From NCBI GenBank assembly GCA_051954695.1, contig JBQCHL010000024.1, positions 170,079-234,078 of the forward strand: DNA of 64,000 nt, written 5' to 3'. The translations under genes and the position numbers were made by a program. Positions 6,647-15,249 of this stretch are shown here, piece after piece (position 1 is the first letter of the stretch; each line of letters starts with the position of its first letter). The DNA comes from Terrimonas_A sp051954695 (GTDB taxonomy: Bacteria; Bacteroidota; Bacteroidia; Chitinophagales; Chitinophagaceae). A model generated the notes under the pieces. It saw nothing but the letters and a program-made list of their open reading frames with translations, was not told the origin of the DNA and searched no databases.

Positions 6647-8872
6647 TTATTTGTATTGAGCGGTATTAGCAGCTTGCTTGGCTACGGTTTTAGCGATCGG
6701 TTGAGTAGCAGCAGGCTTTTGATTTTTTACTTCTGCAGGAGCTTTGTCCTTGATCTGCGCCAGGGTAGGAGCAATGACCAGGGATACAATGGACATCAGT
6801 TTGATCAGGATGTTCATAGATGGGCCTGAAGTATCTTTAAATGGATCACCTACAGTATCACCGGTTACAGATGCTTTGTGTGGATCTGATTTTTTGTAAT
6901 AAGTCTCACCATTGATCTCTACGCCTTTTTCAAATGATTTTTTGGCATTGTCCCAGGCTCCGCCGGCATTGTTCTGGAACATACCCATAAGTACGCCGGA
7001 AACAGTGGCACCAGCCAGGAAACCTCCCAGTGCTTCTGCACCGAGGCCAGGAGCGAAGCCGATGATCAGGGGAGAGATGATGGCAATTGCACCGGGCAAC
7101 ATCATTTTCTTGATAGAAGCCTGTGTGGAGATCGCCACGCATTTATCATATTCTGGTTTGCCTGTACCTTCCATGATGCCGGGGATGGTTTTGAACTGAC
7201 GGCGTACTTCTTCCACCATCGCCATGGCTGCTTCACCAACTGCGCGGATAGCAAGAGAAGAGAAGATGAAAGGTATCATTGCGCCTACAAACAGAGAGGC
7301 CAGTACATTCGCTTTATAAATATCAATGCCGCTGATACCTGCCACACCTACGAAAGCGGCAAACAGAGCCAGCGCTGTTAATGCTGCAGAAGCGATGGCA
7401 AAACCTTTACCGGTAGCAGCGGTAGTGTTACCTACAGCGTCCAGTACGTCAGTTTTTTCACGCACTTCTTTTGGCAGTTCGCTCATTTCAGCAATACCAC
7501 CTGCATTGTCTGCAATAGGTCCGAATGCATCGATTGCGAGTTGCATAGCCGTAGTGGCCATCATACCTGCAGCAGCAATGGATACACCATATAAACCTGC
7601 ACATTCATAAGAACCCCAGATACCGCCTGCCAGCACGAGGATCGGAAGGAAGGTCGATTCCATACCGATAGCCAGACCGCCGATTACGTTGGTAGCATGG
7701 CCTGTAGAGGATTGACGGATGATGCTCATTACAGGACGTTTGCCCATGGCTGTGTAATGCTCGGTAATAATGCTCATCAATGCGCCTACAAGAAGGCCTA
7801 CACCGATAGCGCCCATTACTCCCCATTTGGTAAACAATACGCCGCGAAGCTCCATGTTTTGAGGCAGCAGCCAGTATACAAGAACAAATGCAACAATAGC
7901 GGTAAGAATGATAGAACCCCAGTTGCCCATGTTCAATGCTTTTTGTACAGTATTGGTATTGATACCTGCACTGTCACTGATGCGTACAAACAGGGTAGCA
8001 ACAATGGAGAAAAGTATGCCTACACCAGCGATCAGCATCGGCAATACAACCGGTGAAAAGCCGCTGAGAAGATCTGTGTCCATTACAACGGTTTGTTGTC
8101 CGAGCACGATCGTCGCCAGCACAGTAGCCACATAAGATCCGAAAAGATCGGCTCCCATACCAGCCACATCGCCTACGTTGTCGCCCACATTGTCTGCAAT
8201 GGTTGCAGGGTTGCGGGGATCATCCTCAGGGATGCCTGCTTCCACTTTACCTACGAGGTCAGCACCTACGTCGGCAGCTTTGGTGTAGATACCGCCGCCT
8301 ACGCGTGCAAAGAGGGCGATGGATTCAGCACCGAGTGAAAAACCTGTCAGCACTTCAATGGTCTGAAGCATTTCTTCAGAGTTCACATCAGCGCCGGGCG
8401 CGAAAATTTGTTTTAATACAATATATAAGCCACCGAGACCAAGCACGGCCAGTCCAGCTACACCCACACCCATTACAGCACCGCCTGTGAATGATACATT
8501 CAGGGCTTTGCTGAGGCTGGTACGGGCAGCTTGTGCAGTACGTACATTGGCTTTGGTAGCGGCTTTCATGCCAATAAAACCGGCCAGTGCGCTTAACACG
8601 GCACCGATCACAAAGGCAATAGCAATAGACCAATGAGAGTGGGGATTGGCGCCTGCCATCAAGGCCAGTAAAATAGCAACGATCACTACAAAATAACCAA
8701 GGATCCTCCATTCAGCTTTAAGGAATGCCATGGCGCCTTCGGCGATGTAGTTACTGATCTCTTTCATCCGGTCGCTGCCGGCATCTTGTTTCGATACCCA
8801 GTTGAATTTAGCAATCGTGTAGAGCAGACCGATAATGCCCATCACGGGAACGAGATAGATCAATTTGTCCAT
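6647..8872 (-). CDS. hppA: Membrane-bound K+-dependent pyrophosphatase (H+ or Na+ pump)
   Basis: The 741-residue, ~16-helix integral membrane enzyme hydrolyses pyrophosphate and pumps H+ and/or Na+ across the inner membrane. The substrate site is visible as DVGADLVGKVE (201-211) and DNVGDNVGDVAGMGADLFG (227-245). GNTTAATGKG at 481-490 has Ala where K+-independent enzymes have Lys (GNTTK), which assigns it to the K+-dependent class. Sequence reading alone does not decide between H+, Na+ or dual transport. A ~35-residue hydrophilic Lys/Ala/Pro-rich tail at the C-terminus goes beyond the usual core. The gene is monocistronic, with its own promoter and terminator. Confidence 0.95.
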   Translation of the reverse strand: MDKLIYLVPVMGIIGLLYTIAKFNWVSKQDAGSDRMKEISNYIAEGAMAFLKAEWRILGYFVVIVAILLALMAGANPHSHWSIAIAFVIGAVLSALAGFIGMKAATKANVRTAQAARTSLSKALNVSFTGGAVMGVGVAGLAVLGLGGLYIVLKQIFAPGADVNSEEMLQTIEVLTGFSLGAESIALFARVGGGIYTKAADVGADLVGKVEAGIPEDDPRNPATIADNVGDNVGDVAGMGADLFGSYVATVLATIVLGQQTVVMDTDLLSGFSPVVLPMLIAGVGILFSIVATLFVRISDSAGINTNTVQKALNMGNWGSIILTAIVAFVLVYWLLPQNMELRGVLFTKWGVMGAIGVGLLVGALMSIITEHYTAMGKRPVMSIIRQSSTGHATNVIGGLAIGMESTFLPILVLAGGIWGSYECAGLYGVSIAAAGMMATTAMQLAIDAFGPIADNAGGIAEMSELPKEVREKTDVLDAVGNTTAATGKGFAIASAALTALALFAAFVGVAGISGIDIYKANVLASLFVGAMIPFIFSSLAIRAVGEAAMAMVEEVRRQFKTIPGIMEGTGKPEYDKCVAISTQASIKKMMLPGAIAIISPLIIGFAPGLGAEALGGFLAGATVSGVLMGMFQNNAGGAWDNAKKSFEKGVEINGETYYKKSDPHKASVTGDTVGDPFKDTSGPSMNILIKLMSIVSLVIAPTLAQIKDKAPAEVKNQKPAATQPIAKTVAKQAANTAQYK

Positions 8873-8936
8873 AAGCGTAGCTTCTTATTCTTTCTTTAAG
8901 TTTAGTCCCGAAGGTTTGGAATTCTTCGAAGGACGG

Positions 8937-8944
8937 CAAAGATA
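8937..8944 (-). promoter_or_regulatory. -7 promoter box of hppA
   Basis: On the minus strand TATCTTTG matches TAnnTTTG exactly and lies about 65 bp upstream of the hppA ATG, which would give a leader of roughly 60 nt. The rest of the 8945-9111 gap shows nothing else I can identify. Confidence 0.55.
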
Positions 8945-9111
8945 GGGGATGAAGGGGAGATTTTAGAGTGGGTCCGGCAGATTATGCCAGGAGCCGGGTT
9001 GGGGCGACAGTTTGTTGATAAATAAAAGCTTACGCAGGCTCAGGGCTTGCGGAGAAACTTGTCGGTTGAAATAATTACTTTTACTCCTTTACCAAATTTG
9101 TTCCGGAGTTT

Positions 9112-9732
9112 ATGCAAGCAGGTCCTATCACCACATTGTTCCTTGATATCGGCGGAGTATTATTGACGAATGGATGGGGCCGGAGTTCCCGCAAGCTCGC
9201 TGCAGAGCACTTTAAACTGGACCTGGTGGAAATGAACGAACGCCATCACCTTACTTTCGATACATATGAGATAGGTAAGATCTCCCTGGATGAATACCTG
9301 GAACGGATCGTGTTTTATGAAAAGCGCGATTTTACCGTAGATGATTTTAAAACATTCATGTATGGACAAACGCAGCCTTACACAGATTCCATTGAATTTT
9401 TTAAGGGATTAAAACAACGGCATGGACTGAAAGTGGTTGCTGTGAATAATGAAGGCCGTGAGTTGAACGATTACCGCATCAATCAATTCCGCCTATACGA
9501 ACTGTTTGATGCATATGCATCTTCCTGCTATGTGAAATTCCGTAAACCGGATATTGATATATTCCGCATCGCCTGTGATATCGGCAGGGTGGCACCGCAA
9601 CAGGCGGTAATGGTCGACGACCGCCAGATGTTTACCCATGTGGCCTCCACCATCGGCATCAATTGCCTGCATTTCGATAGCCTCGATGGGATCAAAGAGA
9701 AAATGAAAACGCTGCACCTGCAAAACAGTTGA
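9112..9732 (+). CDS. HAD-superfamily hydrolase (YihX-like, class IA)
   Basis: This 206-residue HAD phosphatase has motif I as FLDIGGVLL at residues 10-18. The nucleophile is D12, but the second position, usually Asp in phosphatases of the DxD type, is Gly, as in YihX and haloacid/epoxide-hydrolase-like members. Motif II lies in the VVAVNNEGRE region, motif III is the K of KFRKPD, and motif IV is MVDDRQM. Relatives include glucose-1-phosphate phosphatase; the substrate here is not known. The stop codon ends at 9732 and the convergent DUF1080 gene ends at 9733, so the two genes abut with no spacer. Confidence 0.8.
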   Translation: MQAGPITTLFLDIGGVLLTNGWGRSSRKLAAEHFKLDLVEMNERHHLTFDTYEIGKISLDEYLERIVFYEKRDFTVDDFKTFMYGQTQPYTDSIEFFKGLKQRHGLKVVAVNNEGRELNDYRINQFRLYELFDAYASSCYVKFRKPDIDIFRIACDIGRVAPQQAVMVDDRQMFTHVASTIGINCLHFDSLDGIKEKMKTLHLQNS

Positions 9733-10368
9733 TCAGGGAAGCGGTCTTACTTTAATGTTCCTGTAATAAATAATGCTGTTGGGATCATGGGCCTGCAGGG
9801 CAAAAGTGCCGCTGGAAATACGGCGTTCTTCCTGGCCTTTGTTCCGCTGCAACACCTCAGGCTCTGTATAGTCCACCACGGTTTTATCATTTACTTTAAT
9901 GATAATGTGCTTCCCTTCTACTTTAATGTATTCGGTGTACCATTCCCGGTCTTTCACATACACTTCTTTTACGTCCTGTATGCCATACAGGCTACCGGTG
10001 CGGCGCCAGTCGCTTTGTGAATTGTTGACCTGCACTTCATATCCTTTTGCCGGCCAACCAGCTTCCTGGAAAGCTGTATGGAAATAAATGCCGGAATTGG
10101 CTCCGGGCTGTGTCATCACTTCAGCTTTGAATTCAAAGTTTTTAAAAACATGATTCTCTACAGGCCCGTCATAAAATAAGTGGGCCGTCGGTCCTTTTAC
10201 AACAATATGCCCGCTATCAACAGAAAAAGAACTGGCATTGTTCCCTACTTTCCAGCCGTTCAATGTTTTTCCGTCGAACAGGGAGATCCATTTTGCTTTA
10301 GGAGATTTTATAAAAGAGCAAAGAGAAATGCATACGATGATACAGGAGACAGTGAGAATTGTTTTCAT
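9733..10368 (-). CDS. Secreted DUF1080 (3-keto-disaccharide hydrolase-like) protein
   Basis: The 211-residue protein has a signal peptide (MKTILTVSCIIVCISLCSF) followed by a single LamG-like jelly-roll domain of the DUF1080 family. Diagnostic segments are WISLFDGKTLNGWK near residue 27, GANSGIYFHT and KGYEVQVNN in the middle, and ISSGTFALQAHDP near the end. Some family members hydrolyse 3-keto-glycosides; others are only carbohydrate-binding. It probably acts in the periplasm or at the cell surface. No sugar oxidoreductase or SusC/D pair is beside it, so the substrate is open. Confidence 0.82.
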   Translation of the reverse strand: MKTILTVSCIIVCISLCSFIKSPKAKWISLFDGKTLNGWKVGNNASSFSVDSGHIVVKGPTAHLFYDGPVENHVFKNFEFKAEVMTQPGANSGIYFHTAFQEAGWPAKGYEVQVNNSQSDWRRTGSLYGIQDVKEVYVKDREWYTEYIKVEGKHIIIKVNDKTVVDYTEPEVLQRNKGQEERRISSGTFALQAHDPNSIIYYRNIKVRPLP

Positions 10369-10443
10369 GTTGAAAAATTGATTGCCTAAAGCTAAGGAAT
10401 TTATCCTGAGTGAGAGTTGTTAGCCGGGAGTTGGAAGTCCGGC

Positions 10444-10451
10444 TATCTTTG
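10444..10451 (+). promoter_or_regulatory. -7 promoter box of the TSUP gene
   Basis: TATCTTTG matches TAnnTTTG exactly and ends 7 bases before the ATG at 10459. It supports that start and implies an almost leaderless mRNA. Confidence 0.55.
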
Positions 10452-10458
10452 CAATTCT

Positions 10459-11289
10459 ATGGACAATCCTATCGTCCTTCTTCTTGCCGGGTTTTTAATA
10501 GGAACGTTGGGGACCCTGATCGGGGCAGGAGGCGGGTTTCTGCTGGTGCCTTTATTGCTTTTCACTCATCCAGGTATGTCGCCGGAACTGGTTACTGCCG
10601 TGTCGCTGGTGATCGTGGCCTGCAATGCGGTGTCTGGTTCAATCGCGTATGCGCGATCAGGTCGGATTGATTATAAAGCAGGATTATTGTTTGCAGCGGC
10701 AACGATTCCCGGTTCTGTGCTGGGTGTATATGTAACCAAGCATATTCCTGCCAATACGTTTAATGTGCTGTTCGGGATCATCCTGCTGCTGTTGGCCGTT
10801 TTTCTTTTTCTCAAAAAGCAAAAAGCCGTGGCTTTAAATGAGAGTGCAAACGGGAATGGAAAGCATTTCAAACATCATACGCTAACTGATAAAGGGAATG
10901 TGCAGTACCGTTATTCTTATAACCAGTACACCGGTATTTCTATCAGTGTGATCGTAGGATTTCTTTCTCCTTTGCTGGGAATAGGAGGAGGTATTATACA
11001 TGTGCCGGCATTGGTGCACTGGCTGCATTTTCCTGTATATATCGCTACGGCCACTTCGCATTTCATATTGGCTATTATGGCTACTGTCAGTGTGGTGATG
11101 CATGCGTTGCAGGGAAATTACAGTGATCCTTATATATTAAATATGATCGTCTGGCTTGCGCTGGGCGTTGTTCCCGGTGCACAGGTAGGAGCGATGCTTT
11201 CGCATAAAATAAAGGGGGATATAATCGTGAAGGCACTGGCGGTTTGCCTGGCATTGGTGGGATTAAGACTTCTGCTCGGAAACGTGTAA
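10459..11289 (+). CDS. TSUP (TauE/SafE) family membrane transporter
   Basis: The 276-residue integral membrane protein has two homologous halves. Each begins with a glycine-rich signature: GTLGTLIGAGGGFLLVPLL near residues 14-32 and FLSPLLGIGGGIIHVPALV in the second half. This is the TauE/SafE layout with about eight helices. Family members move sulfite, sulfoacetate or other anions; the substrate cannot be named. I chose the ATG at 10459 (MDNPIVLLL) over an upstream TTG, because it begins at the first helix and lies 7 bp from a TATCTTTG box. Confidence 0.85.
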   Translation: MDNPIVLLLAGFLIGTLGTLIGAGGGFLLVPLLLFTHPGMSPELVTAVSLVIVACNAVSGSIAYARSGRIDYKAGLLFAAATIPGSVLGVYVTKHIPANTFNVLFGIILLLLAVFLFLKKQKAVALNESANGNGKHFKHHTLTDKGNVQYRYSYNQYTGISISVIVGFLSPLLGIGGGIIHVPALVHWLHFPVYIATATSHFILAIMATVSVVMHALQGNYSDPYILNMIVWLALGVVPGAQVGAMLSHKIKGDIIVKALAVCLALVGLRLLLGNV

Positions 11290-11376
11290 ACAGAAACGAT
11301 CATTACAGCACTTCCAAAAAAATCAATCAGCCAATAGGGGTAAAATGTTTTCATCTTGTTGTTACAGAAACAACGA

Positions 11377-12009
11377 ATGATGAAAATAAGAACAATCGTA
11401 ATTACGGCAGCTTTATCGCTGTTGGTTACAGGAGCTATTGCACAGGAATCTGTTAAAACAATATTTAAAAGTAATCCGAGATCATCCGGTGGTTATGGTG
11501 CAATAAGCAACAAGTTTACTCAGATCCGCGGTAAATATGCAAATATGAACGGCTTGTATGGCGGTTGGTTTATTAATCAACGGCTGATGATAGGAGCAGG
11601 GGCAGCGGCTGTAACAAGCAATATTCCTGTGCCTTTGGAATACAGTACCGATCCATTGAGAAACAGAAGTTATGAATATGGCCAGGTGGGATTGATGACG
11701 GAGTATGTTATTGGTTCCAATAAACCTGTTCATTTTGTGGTGCAGTTATTTTCCGGAGCAGGATTTACATTACAATATGACCGGCACAACAGGCTTATCA
11801 ATAATAATATTGATGATCCTATCAGTGATGAGAACTGGTTTTTTGTAACAGAGCCGGGAGTACAGATTGAAATGAATTTGTTTAAATGGATGCGTTTTAG
11901 TCCGGGTGTTTCTTACCGTGCAAGTTTTGGAAGTGATGCAGCGGGAATGAAGGATAAGGATATAAGGGGCATGTCATATAATGTGACGTTGAAATTTGGA
12001 AAGTTTTAG
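11377..12009 (+). CDS. Outer-membrane beta-barrel protein, unrecognised
   Basis: The 210-residue protein has a signal peptide (MMKIRTIVITAALSLLVTGAIAQ). It then shows alternating aromatic/hydrophobic strands with glycine turns, such as YGGWFINQRLMIGAG and VQLFSGAGFTLQYD, and ends in the strand SYNVTLKFGKF, with the C-terminal Phe that is the usual OMP assembly signal. It resembles the small 8-strand porin-like barrels common in Bacteroidota. The role is unknown. The ATG at 11377 was chosen for the signal peptide. It is a single gene 87 bp after the TSUP gene. Confidence 0.65.
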   Translation: MMKIRTIVITAALSLLVTGAIAQESVKTIFKSNPRSSGGYGAISNKFTQIRGKYANMNGLYGGWFINQRLMIGAGAAAVTSNIPVPLEYSTDPLRNRSYEYGQVGLMTEYVIGSNKPVHFVVQLFSGAGFTLQYDRHNRLINNNIDDPISDENWFFVTEPGVQIEMNLFKWMRFSPGVSYRASFGSDAAGMKDKDIRGMSYNVTLKFGKF

Positions 12010-12018
12010 TGAGGTATT

Positions 12019-12474
12019 TCATTTTACTTTAAGATAGCCAGGGAGCCTTCGCAAAGTTGGAATACGATGTTGTGCGCCGTCAGGATGCTCAGGATTGATG
12101 ATGAGCTCCTGACGTTTTGCATCTATAAGCACATCCATTTCTTCTATTGGAATGGCGCCGAGCAGGGGCACACTGCTTCCTTCCAAAACAGCTGCTGAGC
12201 AGATAGCAGTCCGGTTTTGAAATTTTACACATAAGGGGCCAACGATATCATGTTCAACCATCTGGTCATCCGCAAGAAAATGTCTCCTTCTTTCAATGAA
12301 TGGAAGACCGAGTTGTTCTCTTATTGATTCATTGATGCACATCATATAGGATCCTGTATCCACAAGCATTTCTACAGATGTTTGCCTTATCTCTTCTTCT
12401 CCGATGATATGACGCCTGGCCATTTCTATATCAGATCCGTTGATCAATGTTATTGCTGCATAAATTGTTCCCAT
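12019..12474 (-). CDS. Clan AA (retropepsin-like) aspartic protease domain protein
   Basis: The 151-residue protein is a single retropepsin-like domain. The catalytic segment is MLVDTGSYMMCI near residue 36-47 (Asp-Thr-Gly-Ser), and the second conserved region is PLLGAIPIEEMDVLID near 105-120. There is no signal peptide, so it should be cytoplasmic. With one catalytic Asp per chain, activity would need a homodimer. Such stand-alone clan AA proteins are common in bacteria, but their substrates are unknown. It sits alone, convergent with the upstream beta-barrel gene. Confidence 0.75.
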   Translation of the reverse strand: MGTIYAAITLINGSDIEMARRHIIGEEEIRQTSVEMLVDTGSYMMCINESIREQLGLPFIERRRHFLADDQMVEHDIVGPLCVKFQNRTAICSAAVLEGSSVPLLGAIPIEEMDVLIDAKRQELIINPEHPDGAQHRIPTLRRLPGYLKVK

Positions 12475-12618
12475 GATTTTTTATTTATGATAAAGTAACG
12501 AAGAGGCAGAGCTGCTTCCAAGGGATTTTCATCAGTATTATCCGTTTTTTAACCAATGATATTTGATGAGAATATAAACAAAGGAGGAAGCTTCTGTTTG
12601 ATAGAGTATCTTCATTTA

Positions 12619-12761
12619 TTTTCCCACAAAGACGACAAAGACCACAAAGACCACCTAGAATGGTTGCCGGAAGATCTTCTTTACGCTATAGTTGTGTAAG
12701 TATAGCAATATATAAATAGGGCAAAATATTCTTTGTGGTCTTTGTCGCCTTTGTGGGAAAA
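12619..12761. repeat. 143-bp element with 32-nt inverted repeats
   Basis: The arm at 12619-12650 (TTTTCCCACAAAGACGAC and onward) and the reverse complement of 12730-12761 differ at one position. The arms are made of repeated ACAAAG(A)CC units. The ~79-nt centre shows nothing recognisable. The element fills most of the 12475-12840 gap and is unrelated in sequence to the AGTC-type element at 6443 but similar in architecture. Confidence 0.8.
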
Positions 12762-12788
12762 TTCTTAAAGTGAGGACAATACCGCTTA

Positions 12789-12820
12789 TTTGAAAATTCC
12801 CTCTTCCTTTTATATTTTTA
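12789..12820 (+). promoter_or_regulatory. Promoter of the MscS-family gene
   Basis: TTTG (12789-12792) and TATTTTTA (12813-12820) are 20 bases apart, the spacing expected for the Bacteroidota -33/-7 pair (TTTG and TAnnTTTG). The -7 box lies 20 bases before the ATG. Confidence 0.5.
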
Positions 12821-12840
12821 CCTTCTAACAGCTAATCCTT

Positions 12841-15240
12841 ATGCGAAGACCCTCCCTGTCCCTGACTTTTCTTTTCCTGGCATTGCTTTTTTCCATCTCT
12901 TCTTTTGCCCAGGATAGCCTTCGATTCCGGTCTGACAGTCTGAACAGGAAGAATGACACTGCCCGCTTCAAAAGAGGCCAGGGGATGGGCTCACTCTTTG
13001 CTGATTCATCCAAGCTCACCAGCAGCGATTACCAGCTCCGCATCGAGAACGCTTATGCGGTGCTTTCCATGATCCGGAATAAAAGCGATCTTGGTCCGCG
13101 CATTACCAGCATCCAGGAAAAACTGGCCGATAGCGATTCTTCTCTTGCTGTATTAAAGGATAATGTCATCAACAATAACAGAGCGCTTGGTTTACGTAAC
13201 CTGCAGATGTTCCGTACCCTGCTTACCAATATTCAAAGGGATGTACACGATCAGCGTGGCATACTGGATAGTGCAGAAGCTGACCTCAGTGATCTTCGCC
13301 GCGAAATGAAAACCCTGGTAGAAGACACTGTATTAAAGCATCTCTGGCGCGATTCCGCCTCCCGCCAGCTTTTTGCTCCTCAACTGAAAGATATGCGCGA
13401 AGCCTGGAGATCCAGCACTTCGAAGCTAAGGGAAAGCCTGGCGCTCGTGAACCAGTTGCAAACGCATAACTCCGGCAATGCGATCACCACCTCAGCTTTG
13501 CTGGATAAAGTAGATAACCTGCTACTGACCTCTTTCTCCCGTGTATTCGGTAAAGAATTCAATTATATCTGGGAGCCAGCCTCCGACAGTTCATTAAAGA
13601 AACTGAACGCTGCTTATTCAAAAGCTTATCATGGAGAAAGGAAAGCACTGAATTATTATTTTAAAGACAGCGTGAACAAAAGGCTTTTCCTCCTGCTCAT
13701 CGGATTCCTGTTCGGATTATGGGTTTTCCTTAATATCCGCCGCCTGAAAAAGGCCGGATCGATGGACAGGTTGAAGGATATCCAGGTAGGCTATCTGTAT
13801 CCGCATTATATCGCATCTGCTTTCATTGTGATTTTTACATTAGCACCACTGTTCGATCTGGACGCGCCTTCTGTTTATATCGAGTCGATGCAGTTCCTGC
13901 TGATCCTGACGCTGACATTTATTTGCTGGAAAAAATGGCCGCGTAAACTTTTTGTGTACTGGCTCGTGATGGTATTCCTGTATATCTGTTTCTCTTTTAC
14001 CCATCACGTATTAATGCCAGGTTTTTTCCAGCGTGTGTGGCTGATATTGTTGAATGTGCTTTCTGTAGTGTTTGGCTCTCTGTTCCTCCGCGGAATGAAG
14101 AACCATCTTCATATGCGCGGCTTCCTGCGCTTTGTGATCATCCTGCATAATGTCATGAACATACTGGCCATCATTTGTAATGTATTCGGCCGGTTCTCGC
14201 TGGCGCAGATACTGGGTAATACAGCTATCTTCTCCTTTACACAGGCGATCGGCCTGGCCGTGTTCAGCAAGATCTGCATGGAAGCGATCTTATTGCAGAT
14301 CGAGACCAGCCGCAGCAAGCAGGGGCTAAAAGCTTCTTTCGATTTCCAATCGGTAGTAAAAGGTTTCCAGGGACCGATTGTATTCCTGGTTTTCGTGCTC
14401 TGGCTGATCGTGTTTACCACCAATCTCAATATCTATAATACTTCCAAAGATGTGTTCAGCGCATTGATGGAAAAGCAAAGAAGCATCGGCAGCGCCAGCT
14501 TTACCATTGGCGGTGTGCTGCTTTTCTTCCTCATTATCTGGGTGGCGCATCTCCTGCAGAAATATGTGGGTTATTTCTTTGGCGATACAGGCAGTGAAGA
14601 AGTGCAGAATAAACGCCAGCGTTCGCGCATGCTGATCGCAAGGCTGATCGTGCTTTGTGTGGGCTATCTGCTTGCAGTAGCCGCTTCAGGCTTGCCGGTT
14701 GATAAGATCACGATCGTGCTCGGCGCATTAGGTGTTGGTATCGGTTTGGGTTTGCAAAACATTGTCAGCAATTTCGTATCAGGCATTATCCTGATCTTCG
14801 ACAGGCCATTGCAGATAGGAGATTCTATCGAGATAGGTGACAAGGCAGGCAAGGTGAGGGAGATCGGATTGCGCTCCAGCACACTGATGACGAATGATGG
14901 TGCAGAAGTGATCATTCCTAATGGCGATATTCTTTCGCAACATATTACCAACTGGACACTCAGCAACAACCAGCAAAGGCTTTCCCTCTCTTTATCCGTC
15001 AGCGGAAGCAAGGATATAGAAAAGGTTACAAAGCTGATCACCGATACTATCATCCATTCAGGTTATGTAATGGAAGGATCTGTTCCGCAAACAGAATTCA
15101 TTGCCGTGAAAAAAGATGAGTTTGACCTGAAGGTATTCTTCTGGTGTAAAGATGTGTTCAAAGCTTCGGAAGCAAGAAGCGCGATCCTGTATTTATTGCA
15201 TAAGCAACTGGGAGAAGAAGATATTGCTATAGAAGCCTGA
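12841..15240 (+). CDS. Large mechanosensitive channel, MscS family
   Basis: The 799-residue protein has a signal peptide (to about residue 23). A periplasmic helical/coiled region with no known domain covers about 25-275. Some nine or ten membrane helices follow from about 282 onward. The MscS pore helix is at about 627-655 (GALGVGIGLGLQNIVSNF), followed by the MscS beta domain with FDRPLQIGD and IIPNGDI. The architecture resembles the large MscK/YbdG/YnaI-type members, which open under membrane tension during hypo-osmotic shock. It probably forms a heptameric inner-membrane channel. It is a single gene convergent with the MATE gene. Confidence 0.88.
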   Translation: MRRPSLSLTFLFLALLFSISSFAQDSLRFRSDSLNRKNDTARFKRGQGMGSLFADSSKLTSSDYQLRIENAYAVLSMIRNKSDLGPRITSIQEKLADSDSSLAVLKDNVINNNRALGLRNLQMFRTLLTNIQRDVHDQRGILDSAEADLSDLRREMKTLVEDTVLKHLWRDSASRQLFAPQLKDMREAWRSSTSKLRESLALVNQLQTHNSGNAITTSALLDKVDNLLLTSFSRVFGKEFNYIWEPASDSSLKKLNAAYSKAYHGERKALNYYFKDSVNKRLFLLLIGFLFGLWVFLNIRRLKKAGSMDRLKDIQVGYLYPHYIASAFIVIFTLAPLFDLDAPSVYIESMQFLLILTLTFICWKKWPRKLFVYWLVMVFLYICFSFTHHVLMPGFFQRVWLILLNVLSVVFGSLFLRGMKNHLHMRGFLRFVIILHNVMNILAIICNVFGRFSLAQILGNTAIFSFTQAIGLAVFSKICMEAILLQIETSRSKQGLKASFDFQSVVKGFQGPIVFLVFVLWLIVFTTNLNIYNTSKDVFSALMEKQRSIGSASFTIGGVLLFFLIIWVAHLLQKYVGYFFGDTGSEEVQNKRQRSRMLIARLIVLCVGYLLAVAASGLPVDKITIVLGALGVGIGLGLQNIVSNFVSGIILIFDRPLQIGDSIEIGDKAGKVREIGLRSSTLMTNDGAEVIIPNGDILSQHITNWTLSNNQQRLSLSLSVSGSKDIEKVTKLITDTIIHSGYVMEGSVPQTEFIAVKKDEFDLKVFFWCKDVFKASEARSAILYLLHKQLGEEDIAIEA

Positions 15241-15249
15241 TCAGCGCTC

